Source: a virus
Strand: one strand, 5' to 3'
DNA: 61,481 nucleotides
Virus record (IMG/VR): IMGVR_UViG_3300040781_000188
Location: 1-61,481 of that record
The notes below the pieces were generated by a model. That model was given only the letters and a program-made list of their open reading frames with translations, had not been told where the DNA came from and searched no databases. Made by a program: the position numbers and the translations under genes. The number at the start of each line of letters is the position of its first letter. The first letter of the stretch is position 1. Of the stretch, positions 51,274-60,400 are shown in pieces.

Positions 51274-51654
51274 TTACCTTGCTAGAGCAAGGCATCCGAC
51301 GATACTACCGTCGGACTTACGAACCATCCTTGCAACGGTCAACAGATCGGTTCTACCCGTCTGTCGAGCAGCGTTGGCAGTGATAGCTGAGACGATGTAG
51401 AATACACCTTTTTCAGGTGCAGGGAGATTTTCAACCTCCCCATATTCCAACCCAATAGTTGGAATATTTTCTATCGCCTCTGCATCTACCTCGACTACTG
51501 AGCAACGTGGAACGTTGCCCGAGGTTGCAGGGATCTCGCAAACGACGACAGGGTCGCCCACGAGGTTATAACTCCGAGTACGTTTGTTGTACTCGGCACA
51601 CACTGGCGACAGAATTGTCACCGCATGTGGCGTCATATTGATGACGCTGGTCAT
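51274..51654 (-). CDS. Small phage-associated protein in GC-rich island
   Basis: A 126-residue protein with AGGAG upstream of the reverse start. It has a layout I recall from many phage and bacterial hypothetical proteins: INMTPHAVTI near the N-terminus, a middle EIPATSGNVPRCSVVEVD, then LPAPEKGVFYIVSAIT and VARMVRKSDGSIVGCLAL. Function unknown. GC content is close to balanced, unlike the AT-rich surroundings. The 155-bp gap to the next minus gene holds no gene I can support. Confidence 0.7.
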   Translation of the reverse strand: MTSVINMTPHAVTILSPVCAEYNKRTRSYNLVGDPVVVCEIPATSGNVPRCSVVEVDAEAIENIPTIGLEYGEVENLPAPEKGVFYIVSAITANAARQTGRTDLLTVARMVRKSDGSIVGCLALAR

Positions 51655-51714
51655 AACCCTTTCTCCTTACAAGAGAAAGTCATTTAATTGCCCAGCGTTG
51701 GGGCTTAATTCTAA

Positions 51715-51749
51715 TTTCTTTATATGATTTTTGAATATTAAAGGATAAA
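51715..51749 (+). promoter_or_regulatory. Promoter-like motif, copy B (orphan)
   Basis: A 35-nt element beginning TTTCTTTATAT and ending AATATTAAAGGATAAA, identical at 32 of 35 positions to 52703-52737. It points rightward, but the genes that follow are leftward, so it drives nothing obvious. With copy C it flanks the two-gene leftward cassette 51761-52663 as a direct repeat. Confidence 0.55.
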
Positions 51750-51762
51750 GCCCCGAAGGGCT
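51749..51762 (-). terminator. Terminator of the leftward gene 51761-52243
   Basis: On the minus strand AGCCC-TTCG-GGGCT forms a 5-bp stem with a stable UUCG tetraloop, followed by TTTATCCTTTA. It overlaps the TAG stop of the minus-strand gene. Confidence 0.65.
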
Positions 51763-52243
51763 ACTCCTTAAATTCGTTAATAATGACTGTTTTACATTTC
51801 TCTAGATATGCTATAACCCCATCAATCACTATATCTTCATCTTCATCGTGTTCTTCTAAATGTTTATGTATCATATCTAGCAGATATATATGCAGAAACA
51901 TATTATTATAAAAAGGTTTAAGATCATTGAAGTGGTTAGCATAATCAGATACATCGTGTGTTAACTTAAATTTTCCTTCCTTATCATAACCAACAAATTG
52001 ATTAGGTAATGCATACATCAATGTATCATCTGAATCTATAATAGTGGCGAATTTATCGAATACAAAAGCTCTACCCATCATTTTTGTTATGTCACTATCT
52101 AGGTGATCATCTAGAGTTCTTATCATTTCTTCCATTAATTCTTCACTGAACTCATCAATTAGTCTTTGCGATAAATAAAGTTCTAACCGGTCTGTGAAAA
52201 CTTTAATAAGTGATTTTTTCATTACCTCTAACCATTCAGCCAT
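51761..52243 (-). CDS. Unknown helical protein (leftward cassette)
   Basis: A 160-residue, acidic, helical protein (EFSEELMEEMIRTLDDHL and similar) with AAGGAT-like ribosome site. AT-rich codon use matches the phage. It has no known domain. It forms, with the gene at 52274, a leftward pair bounded by the 35-nt direct repeats. Confidence 0.6.
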   Translation of the reverse strand: MAEWLEVMKKSLIKVFTDRLELYLSQRLIDEFSEELMEEMIRTLDDHLDSDITKMMGRAFVFDKFATIIDSDDTLMYALPNQFVGYDKEGKFKLTHDVSDYANHFNDLKPFYNNMFLHIYLLDMIHKHLEEHDEDEDIVIDGVIAYLEKCKTVIINEFKE

Positions 52244-52273
52244 TTTAATCCTTTCATCTTTTTTTGATAGAGA

Positions 52274-52663
52274 TTAATAATAGACATATATGTGAGTCGA
52301 ATTAGCAGTTTCCAAAACTCTATTTAATTCTCTTTCCCATGTTTTTGCATCAAGATTACTGGGTAATTCTGTTATTGTTGCTCCAAGAAATATTCTTAAT
52401 TTACAAGATAAATTTGGATGTATTAATGTGCCGTCTTTACGTTTATCACAAATTGGTATTATTTCTAAATTTATATCTGATGTGTAATATTCTTTATTGT
52501 GATGTATTAGAATTGATTTTGGTTCATCTTTGATTACATTAATCATATGCCCTAATATCTCACCATTAAATAGAACATCCCAATTACTTCGATTTATTCT
52601 TGGCATTTGTTTAATTAAAGATTTGGTCATTCGACGTTTCATTGTTACGATTTCAATTTCCAT
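52274..52663 (-). CDS. Unknown protein (leftward cassette)
   Basis: About 130 residues from the reverse ATG at 52663, with GGAG 6 nt upstream; the longer start at 52702 is poor. MEIEIVTMKRRMTKSLIKQM is followed by a beta-rich part (WDVLFNGEILGHMINVI, SILIHHNKEYYTS). Unknown. It is 30 bp upstream of its leftward partner. Confidence 0.58.
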   Translation of the reverse strand: MEIEIVTMKRRMTKSLIKQMPRINRSNWDVLFNGEILGHMINVIKDEPKSILIHHNKEYYTSDINLEIIPICDKRKDGTLIHPNLSCKLRIFLGATITELPSNLDAKTWERELNRVLETANSTHIYVYY

Positions 52664-52702
52664 TTTTGTCTCCATAATAAAAGTTAATGTTAGAAGAATC
52701 AT

Positions 52703-52737
52703 TTCTTTATATAATTGTTAAATATTAAAGGATAAAA
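52703..52737 (+). promoter_or_regulatory. Candidate promoter, motif copy C
   Basis: TTTCTTTATAT to AATATTAAAGGATAAA immediately precedes the ATG at 52740. Its last part (AAAGGATAAA) doubles as ribosome site. It is related to copies at 20116 and 51715. Copies A and C both sit at minus-to-plus strand switches, as expected of a promoter for the rightward block. Confidence 0.55.
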
Positions 52738-52739
52738 GT

Positions 52740-53243
52740 ATGGCAAAATTTCGTCATTTTGAGGAAAGTAGAATCCAACTTGGTGTTGGGGAAGTACACA
52801 TTCAAGAAGTAAGTGATGGTGTACATCTTACTATTAGCGAAGAAATAGAACACAGTATTCGATTAGGTATTCCAAATGAACATGGAACTACTTATAATTA
52901 TTGGCGCGATATTGTTAATATATTAAAAGATGATGAAGACTCAATTAAATTAGCTTCTGCTATAGTTGAATTAGAAGACTCTGATCTAAATCAAGAAGAA
53001 TTGCCTAAACCATTAAGACCAGAATTTGTTAATTTCTCTGATAATAATATTGATTGGATTGGAATAAAATTATTGACTTCGAATGGAGATCCTATTCTTG
53101 TCTGTTGGGAAAAAGGATCAGGCATTCCTATACCAACTATTTCATTTAATTTAGATTGGATAAAGAAAGCGACTAAAATTGGACAGTCTGTATTTTATCA
53201 AGAACTCGCCAAAGTTTGTTCGAAAGTGTTAGACGAAGTATGA
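52740..53243 (+). CDS. Unknown acidic protein
   Basis: A 167-residue acidic protein, beta-rich at the N-terminus (VGEVHIQEVSDGVHLTISEE) and with an alpha/beta C-terminal half. It is the first gene of the rightward block after the leftward cassette. It overlaps the next gene by 4 nt (ATGA). Not recognised. Confidence 0.57.
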   Translation: MAKFRHFEESRIQLGVGEVHIQEVSDGVHLTISEEIEHSIRLGIPNEHGTTYNYWRDIVNILKDDEDSIKLASAIVELEDSDLNQEELPKPLRPEFVNFSDNNIDWIGIKLLTSNGDPILVCWEKGSGIPIPTISFNLDWIKKATKIGQSVFYQELAKVCSKVLDEV

Positions 53244-53407
53244 AAACTAAAATTATAAATCAATGTGATCTAAAACATTTAGAGCAATTGATTACTTGTC
53301 CATATTATGAATGGAGATTATCTCCATTTAAATGTAATTGGAAATCATTATCTGATGAATGCTTGAATAAAAAAGCACAAGAATATTGGCTTAATAAAAG
53401 GGACTGA
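53240..53407 (+). CDS. Small Cys-containing protein
   Basis: About 55 residues from the ATG at 53240, which overlaps the previous stop as ATGA; an earlier start at 53216 is less likely. Four cysteines (NQCDLK, ITCPYY, KCNWKS, DECLNK) suggest metal binding. Unknown function. Confidence 0.5.
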   Translation: MKTKIINQCDLKHLEQLITCPYYEWRLSPFKCNWKSLSDECLNKKAQEYWLNKRD

Positions 53408-53409
53408 TT

Positions 53410-54072
53410 ATGATACCTATTTCATATTTATTTGAAGTAAGTAGATTAAAAAAAGAAATCAGATTAGGGAAACTGTCTGATGAAGGTATAATGAAAGCTC
53501 GAATGGCAGGACAAATCAAGCCTTTTCATAAATGGAGAAAAGGTATCGATAAAGGGACTAATGAACTTATTCGAAAATCAGGAGCAAAGAAATTAGTTTC
53601 TTCTGATTCATTTGGTGTTCATAAAGACAGAATTTATTCAAATGTACCACAGATGATGACAAGAGATGGAGAGAGACTTGTTGTTCTTCCAAAAACGTCC
53701 TCATCATTTTATAAAGACAAAAATCTTAGTCCTCGTGATGCTACTATTATAAATAGACATGAAGCGGACGAATCTCGGTATGGTAAAGAATATAAAAATA
53801 AATTTGGAGTTAATTTAGCAGGGAGATTTTCAAAACGGGAAGGGACAGGAGAGAAACATGTTTCTGCAAGAGTTACAAAGAGGGAATCAGAAAATCTCAA
53901 TACTGGAAAAGCATATGGACTAGGGTCTTTCCTCAGGTCTCATCGTGAAAAAACTGGAGAATCTAATTTAGTAAAGAAATCAGATAAAGAACTCAAAAAA
54001 ATTGAGAGTAGAAGAATTAAAGATTTTTTGAAGAAAAGTAATCAAATCTCTCCTGAACTGAATTTATATTAA
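53410..54072 (+). CDS. Leader-tagged basic protein
   Basis: A 220-residue, strongly basic protein starting MIPISYLFEVSRL (full leader). A central segment RDATIINRHEADESRYGKEY is the only part that looks folded; the rest is Lys/Arg/Ser-rich. The leader DNA is nearly identical to that of the next gene (26 of 27 nt), which points to copying of the leader as a module. Confidence 0.6.
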   Translation: MIPISYLFEVSRLKKEIRLGKLSDEGIMKARMAGQIKPFHKWRKGIDKGTNELIRKSGAKKLVSSDSFGVHKDRIYSNVPQMMTRDGERLVVLPKTSSSFYKDKNLSPRDATIINRHEADESRYGKEYKNKFGVNLAGRFSKREGTGEKHVSARVTKRESENLNTGKAYGLGSFLRSHREKTGESNLVKKSDKELKKIESRRIKDFLKKSNQISPELNLY

Positions 54073-54083
54073 AGGATTGTAAA

Positions 54084-54497
54084 ATGATACCTATTTCATA
54101 TTTATTCGAACAACCACAAGAATTACCTCCAGAAGAACAGGGTAATCTTGCTGATCGTATTTATGTTAGAGCGTTAGAAAGAGTACCTACTCCCGAACAA
54201 GATGAAGAAGCAGCAATTAGTGATGAAGCTGCTGCAAAAATAGAACAAGAAAAACAGGCAGCGAAAGTTGCTGCAGCTACTGCAGAAATGCGGAATAGAG
54301 ATCCAGAATTAAAACAATTAAAAGCCGCAGAAGCTATTCATAATAAACAAGCTGCTGAAGATGTTAAATCACTAGAACAGGGCGCAGTTCCTCCTAATGT
54401 AGAGCAAGATAAGGCCGAACAAGCCGCTGCTATGCAAGGCCCGCCCGAGGGTAATTCCCAAGGGCAAGTCCAAGAGAATTTATTTCAATATATTTAA
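54084..54497 (+). CDS. Leader-tagged Ala/Gln/Glu-rich protein
   Basis: A 137-residue protein starting MIPISYLFEQPQE, the same leader as the previous gene. The body is low-complexity, Ala/Gln/Glu-rich and helical (AAKIEQEKQAAKVAAATAEM), unlike the basic neighbours. Unknown; perhaps a scaffold-like or internal protein. Confidence 0.6.
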   Translation: MIPISYLFEQPQELPPEEQGNLADRIYVRALERVPTPEQDEEAAISDEAAAKIEQEKQAAKVAAATAEMRNRDPELKQLKAAEAIHNKQAAEDVKSLEQGAVPPNVEQDKAEQAAAMQGPPEGNSQGQVQENLFQYI

Positions 54498-54511
54498 GGA
54501 GTCTCGAAGAC

Positions 54512-55270
54512 ATGAGTAATAATTTGGTTATTGATCCTATAATTCATAATTTACCAGTTGCTATATTAGTTGTTGATAAAGAGCGAAAAGTAATGTTGTC
54601 TAATAAAGCTGCTGAGTTCCTTGCAAATAAATCAGAGTCACAATTATTTGATTTATATGGCGGACAAGCTTTAGGCTGTATTCATGCAGATTCTGAAGAA
54701 GGTTGTGGATTTACAGAACATTGTGATGCTTGTGATGTTAAAAATGCAGTTTTAGAAACATTCTTATCAAAGAAAGATAGAGAGTCGTTTGATACAAAAA
54801 TTAATTTAAAATTATACGGGTCTAGAGATATAAAAGTATCTGCAACATATTTAAATTTAGATGAAATTAGAGATGAAATTGTTAGTGTTGAAAGAAGAAT
54901 AAGTCGTGGTAGAAGAGAGAGTGATTTGCGTAAAGAAATGGTTATAGTTGCTATGGAAGATGTGACTGAGTTTAAAAAGAAAGAACGAATGTCTGCAACA
55001 TTAGAAACTGTTGGTGCATTATGTCATGAAATGAATCAACCATTGCAAGTTCTAGAAGGATCTCTTTCTCTTATTAAACTTGATTTGGATAGTCCGAAAG
55101 ATAAAAATAAAGAAATAAATGAAAATCTTAAAATTGCATATGAAGCACAAGTTAAATTAGCTAAAATTATATCGGATCTTAAACAATTAAAAGAATACGA
55201 AACGAAACAATATTTATCTGGTCGAATATTAGATATTGAAAAATCTGCAAATAGTGGTGAATTGTCATGA
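54512..55270 (+). CDS. PAS-HisKA histidine kinase fragment lacking the ATPase domain
   Basis: A 252-residue protein. The N-terminal PAS domain (about 1-150) has the cysteine cluster GCIHADSEEGCGFTEHCDACD seen split over bacterial PAS sensors. The HisKA region follows, with the phospho-His in LCHEMNQPLQVLEG and a helical hairpin to about 240. No HATPase motif follows; the gene ends just before terL. It could be a phosphotransfer or decoy module, accepting phosphate from another kinase, or a degraded kinase. Confidence 0.75.
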   Translation: MSNNLVIDPIIHNLPVAILVVDKERKVMLSNKAAEFLANKSESQLFDLYGGQALGCIHADSEEGCGFTEHCDACDVKNAVLETFLSKKDRESFDTKINLKLYGSRDIKVSATYLNLDEIRDEIVSVERRISRGRRESDLRKEMVIVAMEDVTEFKKKERMSATLETVGALCHEMNQPLQVLEGSLSLIKLDLDSPKDKNKEINENLKIAYEAQVKLAKIISDLKQLKEYETKQYLSGRILDIEKSANSGELS

Positions 55271-55286
55271 AGAAAATGAGGAACTA

Positions 55287-55775
55287 ATGTTTCAAAGATC
55301 TGCATCTATAAGCAAGATGGTAAGGGCGAAAAAAATTAATCAAGTTTCTCCCGCTGAGAAAAAACGCAGAGCTTTAGAAATATGGAAGTGCAGAACTAAT
55401 CCTTTCTATTTTATTCATAATTATTGTTTTCTTGATGAAGGTGGAGGTCAAACTCTTTATAAGAAAGAGTTAATGCATAATAAAATGCGAAGAGTTGTTA
55501 GATCAATTTTTCGTTATAAAAAATGCATATTGATGGCTTCTCGTCAGTTAGGAAAATCTACTATTGCTGCTTGTTTAGTTGCATGGTCTATGGTATTTTT
55601 TCCGAGAAATAAAGCAGTCATATTGAACATGAAACAAGATGCTGGTAAACGGAATCTAAGAACAATTAAATTCATAATAAAGAATTTGCCGGTTTGGATG
55701 GTTTCAGAAAGACCATTCAAGAATAAGAGTGATGCGGTAACATATTGTGAATTGTTTAATGATAGTAGAATCGAT
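55287..55775 (+). CDS. terL: Terminase large subunit, exon 1
   Basis: The first 163 residues of a T4-gp17-like packaging motor. The ATG at 55287 follows GAGG; the upstream frame to 55236 is inside the previous gene. Walker A lies at residues 84-92 (ASRQLGKST). The coding frame runs to the group I intron after NDSRID. The terminase uses ATP to pump DNA into proheads and cuts concatemers. Spliced to exon 2 it gives about 615 residues, the usual gp17 size. Confidence 0.85.
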
Positions 55776-56052
55776 TAATTATTAGTCGCCTCATACGGTA
55801 ACGTATGTTGAATAACTCTGTGAATTCAGGGGAAGCCTAAGTCATAACAGATATGGTAATCCTGAGCCAAGCTTGTGTCCGCTAACACAGGAAGGTGCAA
55901 CGACTATCCCGAGAGGGAGTACACTGGAAGCCCAGTGGAAGCGCAGAGCATCCTAGTTTAAAGATGGACTCTAGGATGATGATATAGTCTAGACTATATG
56001 GAAACATATAGCAGTCCACAAAAGGACGCCTAGAATTTAGCGAATTCTAGGG
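55776..56052 (+). ncRNA. ORF-less group I intron in terL (277 nt)
   Basis: Folding by eye gives a full group IA-type core. P1 pairs exon CGAT (55772-55775) with GTCG (55785-55788), with the splice-site U-G pair. P2 55792-55807 has a GUAA loop. P3 pairs 55816-55822 with 55942-55948, P4 55826-55830 with 55861-55865, P7 55902-55907 with 55984-55989. P7.1 is 55908-55917, P7.2 is 55922-55937, and P8 is 55949-55978. P9 elements lie at 55994-56011 (GAAA loop), 56014-56027 and 56029-56051. Terminal G is 56052. Length leaves exon frames joined. Confidence 0.92.
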
Positions 56053-57411
56053 AATGAATCGGTATTCTACCCAGCAACGACCCATGACCCTTCAACATTA
56101 GCACGTTCTTTGACTGTTGCAGTATTGTATATTGACGAATCTGCTTTTATCAAGTATATGGATGAAATTTATGGTTCAGCACAACAAACATTATCTAAGG
56201 CAAGGGAGCAAGCTAAGAAGTACAATTATCCATACTTTATGTTGGTGACAAGTACTCCTAACGGTACTCAAGGTGATGGTGAGTGGTTTTATAATCGTTG
56301 GGGAAATGCTGTTGAATCTGATGAATTGTTTGTTCCTAATGACCATGGTCTTGAAGATTGGAATCCAGATATTGATATCGATGAAACAGTAAAAGATATG
56401 TCAAGAAATACTTTTATTCGTGTTAGATATCACTGGAGTGAAGATCCAACTAAAGATGAACAATGGTATTTGGAACAATGTCAGGAACTTGGGGATCAAC
56501 GTAAAGTTAACCAGGAACTTGATTTACTTTTTGTCGGTACAACACAATGTATTTTTGAGGATGAGACATTAGCTGCATTCGAAGCTAAAACTCCAGTCAC
56601 GACTTTACCCTGCCCACACCATTCTAAATTAGACATTTTTGTCAACGAATTAGATAAAAACGATTGGTACATTATTGGATGTGATACTGCACAATCCCTA
56701 ACAGGTGCATTTTGTGCTATTCAAATATATGGATTTAGAGAATTTAATCAAATTGCCGAACTAAGTAATAAGTACGGGTCGTACCATAATTTTGGTGAAG
56801 CCATTCATTATGTGTTCCAATGGCTTTATTCTCAAGTTGGTCCAAGAATTATTTTAGCAATAGAGAATAATACGATTGGACAAGCTCCAATTGAATATTT
56901 AACTAAAAGTGTTACGACATTTGATTATATGCCTTTCTTAGAAAGAGATGTTGATAAAACTGGAAATTTAAAGCATGAGTTAGGGATTAAGACAACCGGA
57001 TTAACAAAACCGTTAATGGTAGGATGTCTTGTTGAATGTATCAACGAAAATATATTAGGATTTAAATCTAGAAATTTAATTAATCAATTTGGGACTATTG
57101 AAAAAACAAATTCAGGAACTATTCGATCAAATTCAGTAACTGATTTATTTATGGCATCTTGTTTCTGTGCTTTTACAAGAAAACGTAGAGCTATGGAGAT
57201 TATGCCACAGATTCAATTTACAAATCAACAAATTCAAGTTCAAATATTAAAAACTGTTCAAACAGCAGCATCAATTGCTGGAACAAAAGACTATATTAAA
57301 TTCACAGAAAAGAAAGATGATATATCTCATATTGTTGGTATTGATGATGATTATAATTTTGAAAAAACAGATGATATAGATTCTGCATTTTTGCCATTTA
57401 TTAATATGTGA
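56053..57411 (+). CDS. terL: Terminase large subunit, exon 2
   Basis: 452 codons continuing terL after splicing: NESVFYPATTHDPS, then Walker B VAVLYIDESAFI, the coupling motif region (LVTSTPNGTQGDG) and the RNase-H-like nuclease with WYIIGCDTAQSLTGAF, ILAIENNT and SVTDLFMASC supplying the acidic residues. Without splicing, translation of exon 1 stops five residues... into the intron, separating ATPase Walker A from Walker B, so splicing is needed for function. Confidence 0.87.
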   Translation, partial: NESVFYPATTHDPSTLARSLTVAVLYIDESAFIKYMDEIYGSAQQTLSKAREQAKKYNYPYFMLVTSTPNGTQGDGEWFYNRWGNAVESDELFVPNDHGLEDWNPDIDIDETVKDMSRNTFIRVRYHWSEDPTKDEQWYLEQCQELGDQRKVNQELDLLFVGTTQCIFEDETLAAFEAKTPVTTLPCPHHSKLDIFVNELDKNDWYIIGCDTAQSLTGAFCAIQIYGFREFNQIAELSNKYGSYHNFGEAIHYVFQWLYSQVGPRIILAIENNTIGQAPIEYLTKSVTTFDYMPFLERDVDKTGNLKHELGIKTTGLTKPLMVGCLVECINENILGFKSRNLINQFGTIEKTNSGTIRSNSVTDLFMASCFCAFTRKRRAMEIMPQIQFTNQQIQVQILKTVQTAASIAGTKDYIKFTEKKDDISHIVGIDDDYNFEKTDDIDSAFLPFINM

Positions 57412-57422
57412 TAGAGGTGTAT

Positions 57423-60400
57423 ATGGCTAATTATGGAACTTCTCCAGAAGTGATGAGAGTTGCGGCAATGTTAGAAGCCCAACGAACTCAGCAACCCCGT
57501 GCCGGACAAACTACAACTGGTGCAGGGGACATGACTGATTATATGCGATCAGAATTGGATGCTGAAAGAAATAGTAGAGTAGGAGCTACTATTCGTAAAT
57601 ATACAATGTATCCTGGTATGGCATTGTCTACTCTCGCTCGTATGGGACCACAGCTTGATTTAGAAAAGAAAATTGCAGCTTTATCAAAGACCATATCAGC
57701 ATCAAGAAAAGGTGTTAGTGGTGGAATGGATCCTGCCGCAATTTCTGATCTTATTACTAAAATTGGTGGAGTTGGTTATTTAGGTAGTATGGCTCCGCTC
57801 AATGTTATGAAACAAAAACGTATGGCTTATGAGCGTGGATTTAAAGGTCAATTAGGAGCAACAGGAACTGCTTCTAGTGCTTTAGATTCATTAAGTATGT
57901 TAAATAGAACTCTTGCCATGCCTAGAGTAGCAAGTATGATTTATGGTGGTGGAATGCCTAGTAGTTTACAAGGATCATTAGGTATGTATGGTGCTGGTGT
58001 TCCGATGGCCAAAGGTCTTGCAAAAATGACAGGAGCTTCATTACCAGCTGGAATGACGACTGGATTTGGTGGAGCAATGACTGGCATGTTACCAATGATA
58101 GCCGCTCAAATGGGGTTATCAATAATGAAACAGAAAAAGATACAAGCTATTACTGCTCAACGATCTTCAGGAGCAAAAGAAGCTAATAAATTTTCTATTT
58201 CACAACAAATTGATTCACAAATTAATATGCTTGCTGCTAGAGGTCAAATACAACCTGCGGATCAATTAAAACTTACATTATTGAAGTGGATTGAACATCA
58301 CACTTCTGTTATGCCCGAAATATATGCAGAACAAATGTATATTCGTGAAGAGAAAGAAAAGGGCGGAACAGGAGCAGGTAAATCTTATAATAGGTCGTTA
58401 ACAACTGATGATAGTATGGGTGCGATCGCCACTCTTATTGATAAAGTAGAAGGTGGCGCTTCTAAATTCATTGCTAAATATGATCCGTTTAGTCAGTTGT
58501 TTAATTTCTTATCGACTGGAAAATTGCCGAAAGCATTTCAAGATGAATTAGAGCAAGTATATCAAGGTAGTACAAGAGAAGAAGATATTAAATTAGCTCG
58601 TGCTAGAGGAATATCTATTGCCCATTCTAGGTTATTAGATTTAACTTCTAGACAACTTGTTGATTTAGCTCCTAACCATGAAGCAAAAATGATTACGCTA
58701 CTTAGTGGTTCGTATGATTTACAAAGGTTAATGGGTAGCGAATTACTTACAATAAGAAGAACTGGTTATGGTATATCAGATACTATGGCCAAAAGCGATG
58801 ATGTTACTAAAACTGGTTTAGGAAAACTTTTAGATGGATTGAAATCTATACCTGCATCGTTAGGTAATATTCCTGGTGTGAATGCTCTCTTAAATGTTGC
58901 TAAAATGCCTTTTACGATGGGACGTAAAGTAAGAGGGGCTGTTAGTAGCGTTTGGGGTGGTGCTAGAGATTTCTTGTTAGGTGGCGAAGATACTTCTAGA
59001 CTTCTTGGAAGTGAAGAAGAACTCAGAAAGAAAGCTGGTGTTTATAAGTCTCCACAAGATATGGCAACGGATTACATGGGCAGAGGATTGCCTGATGTAA
59101 TGGAAGAAATGAGATCTGTTGCGTGGAGACAGTTAACTGAATTAACAAATATTTATGTTGTGCTAGGACAAATTCTTCATGGATCAACAGGTATTAAACC
59201 AAAACGGATTGAACCGTTTTCCACAGAATCCAAAAAAGGCATATGGAGTTATACTGCTGGTAAATACCTTGATGAAAAAGGTTACGCGGATCAAACAAAA
59301 CAAGATAGAGAAAGAATGCAGTTTGCTCTTGAAGATGCATTCCGAGGTTCTAGTATAGATCGTCTATCTTGGTTTTTTGATCAAGGATCAAGTATAGACC
59401 AACGACTTAATAAGGCAACTGAACGTATTAGAAAAATACAGAGTATGCCTTTAGAGGCCGCAAAAAGAATAAATGCAGGAGAAGGTACTGGTCTTAGAGA
59501 TACTTTACAAATGGCATTATTTGCTCCATTTTTGGATATTGAAGATGTAACACTTACACCTGAAGAAACTATTGAAGCTGCAATGTTTAGACAAAGAGGT
59601 GTAAGACAAAGAGGTAGAGCTCGTCCAGTACCTGGTTGGTTTGGATTAGAAACTGAAAGAGAACGAGCGGCCTATGAAACTGATATCAGTGCTAAATATG
59701 AACGTTTTATGGCAATGATGAAAGGTGGTGGATTAGCCACTGCTGGAGGTATTGGATTAGGTGGTGCGGCATCTGTATTATCTGGTGGTGCATTATTTCC
59801 GCTCTTGATGGGTATGATGGGCGGTGGTGCCATGGGTATGATTCCTGAAGCCAAACTTCAAATGCAACAAATGGGGTTAGGTGATATAAATCAGGAAGAA
59901 CTTGCTAGAGTTATGTTTGGTATTCCGAAAGGAACAATACCAAATGAAGATAAAGGAAGAATAAGAGACAATCTTAAGAAAATATTACCGTCTAAATTAT
60001 ATGATCAATTGAATGTTAAAGATGATAAGTTCTTTGATACATTATCTAATATGCCATATATTCAGATGGGTATGCATGGGAGTACTGTTATTCCGGATTG
60101 GTCTGATTTAACAGGTGGCGGAGGTAAATCTCCTACCAGTGGACCGGGTATGTTGATTAAGTTTCCAGATTCAGAGATTATGAAAAGGGAACCTTTGCCA
60201 GTAATGATTGCTGCTATATCTAGAGATCTTTCAGGTCCATATGGTGCTCTTAGAGTAATTGAAGGCGGTAAAAAGAAATCTATTGCAGATATGAATCAAA
60301 TGTCATTGCCGGGTTTCGGAATAGCAAAAACAGATCGGGCGAAACAAAAAACAGGTGCTGTTGGTGCTAAAATTAAGGAAGATGGGTGGTTATATGTTCA

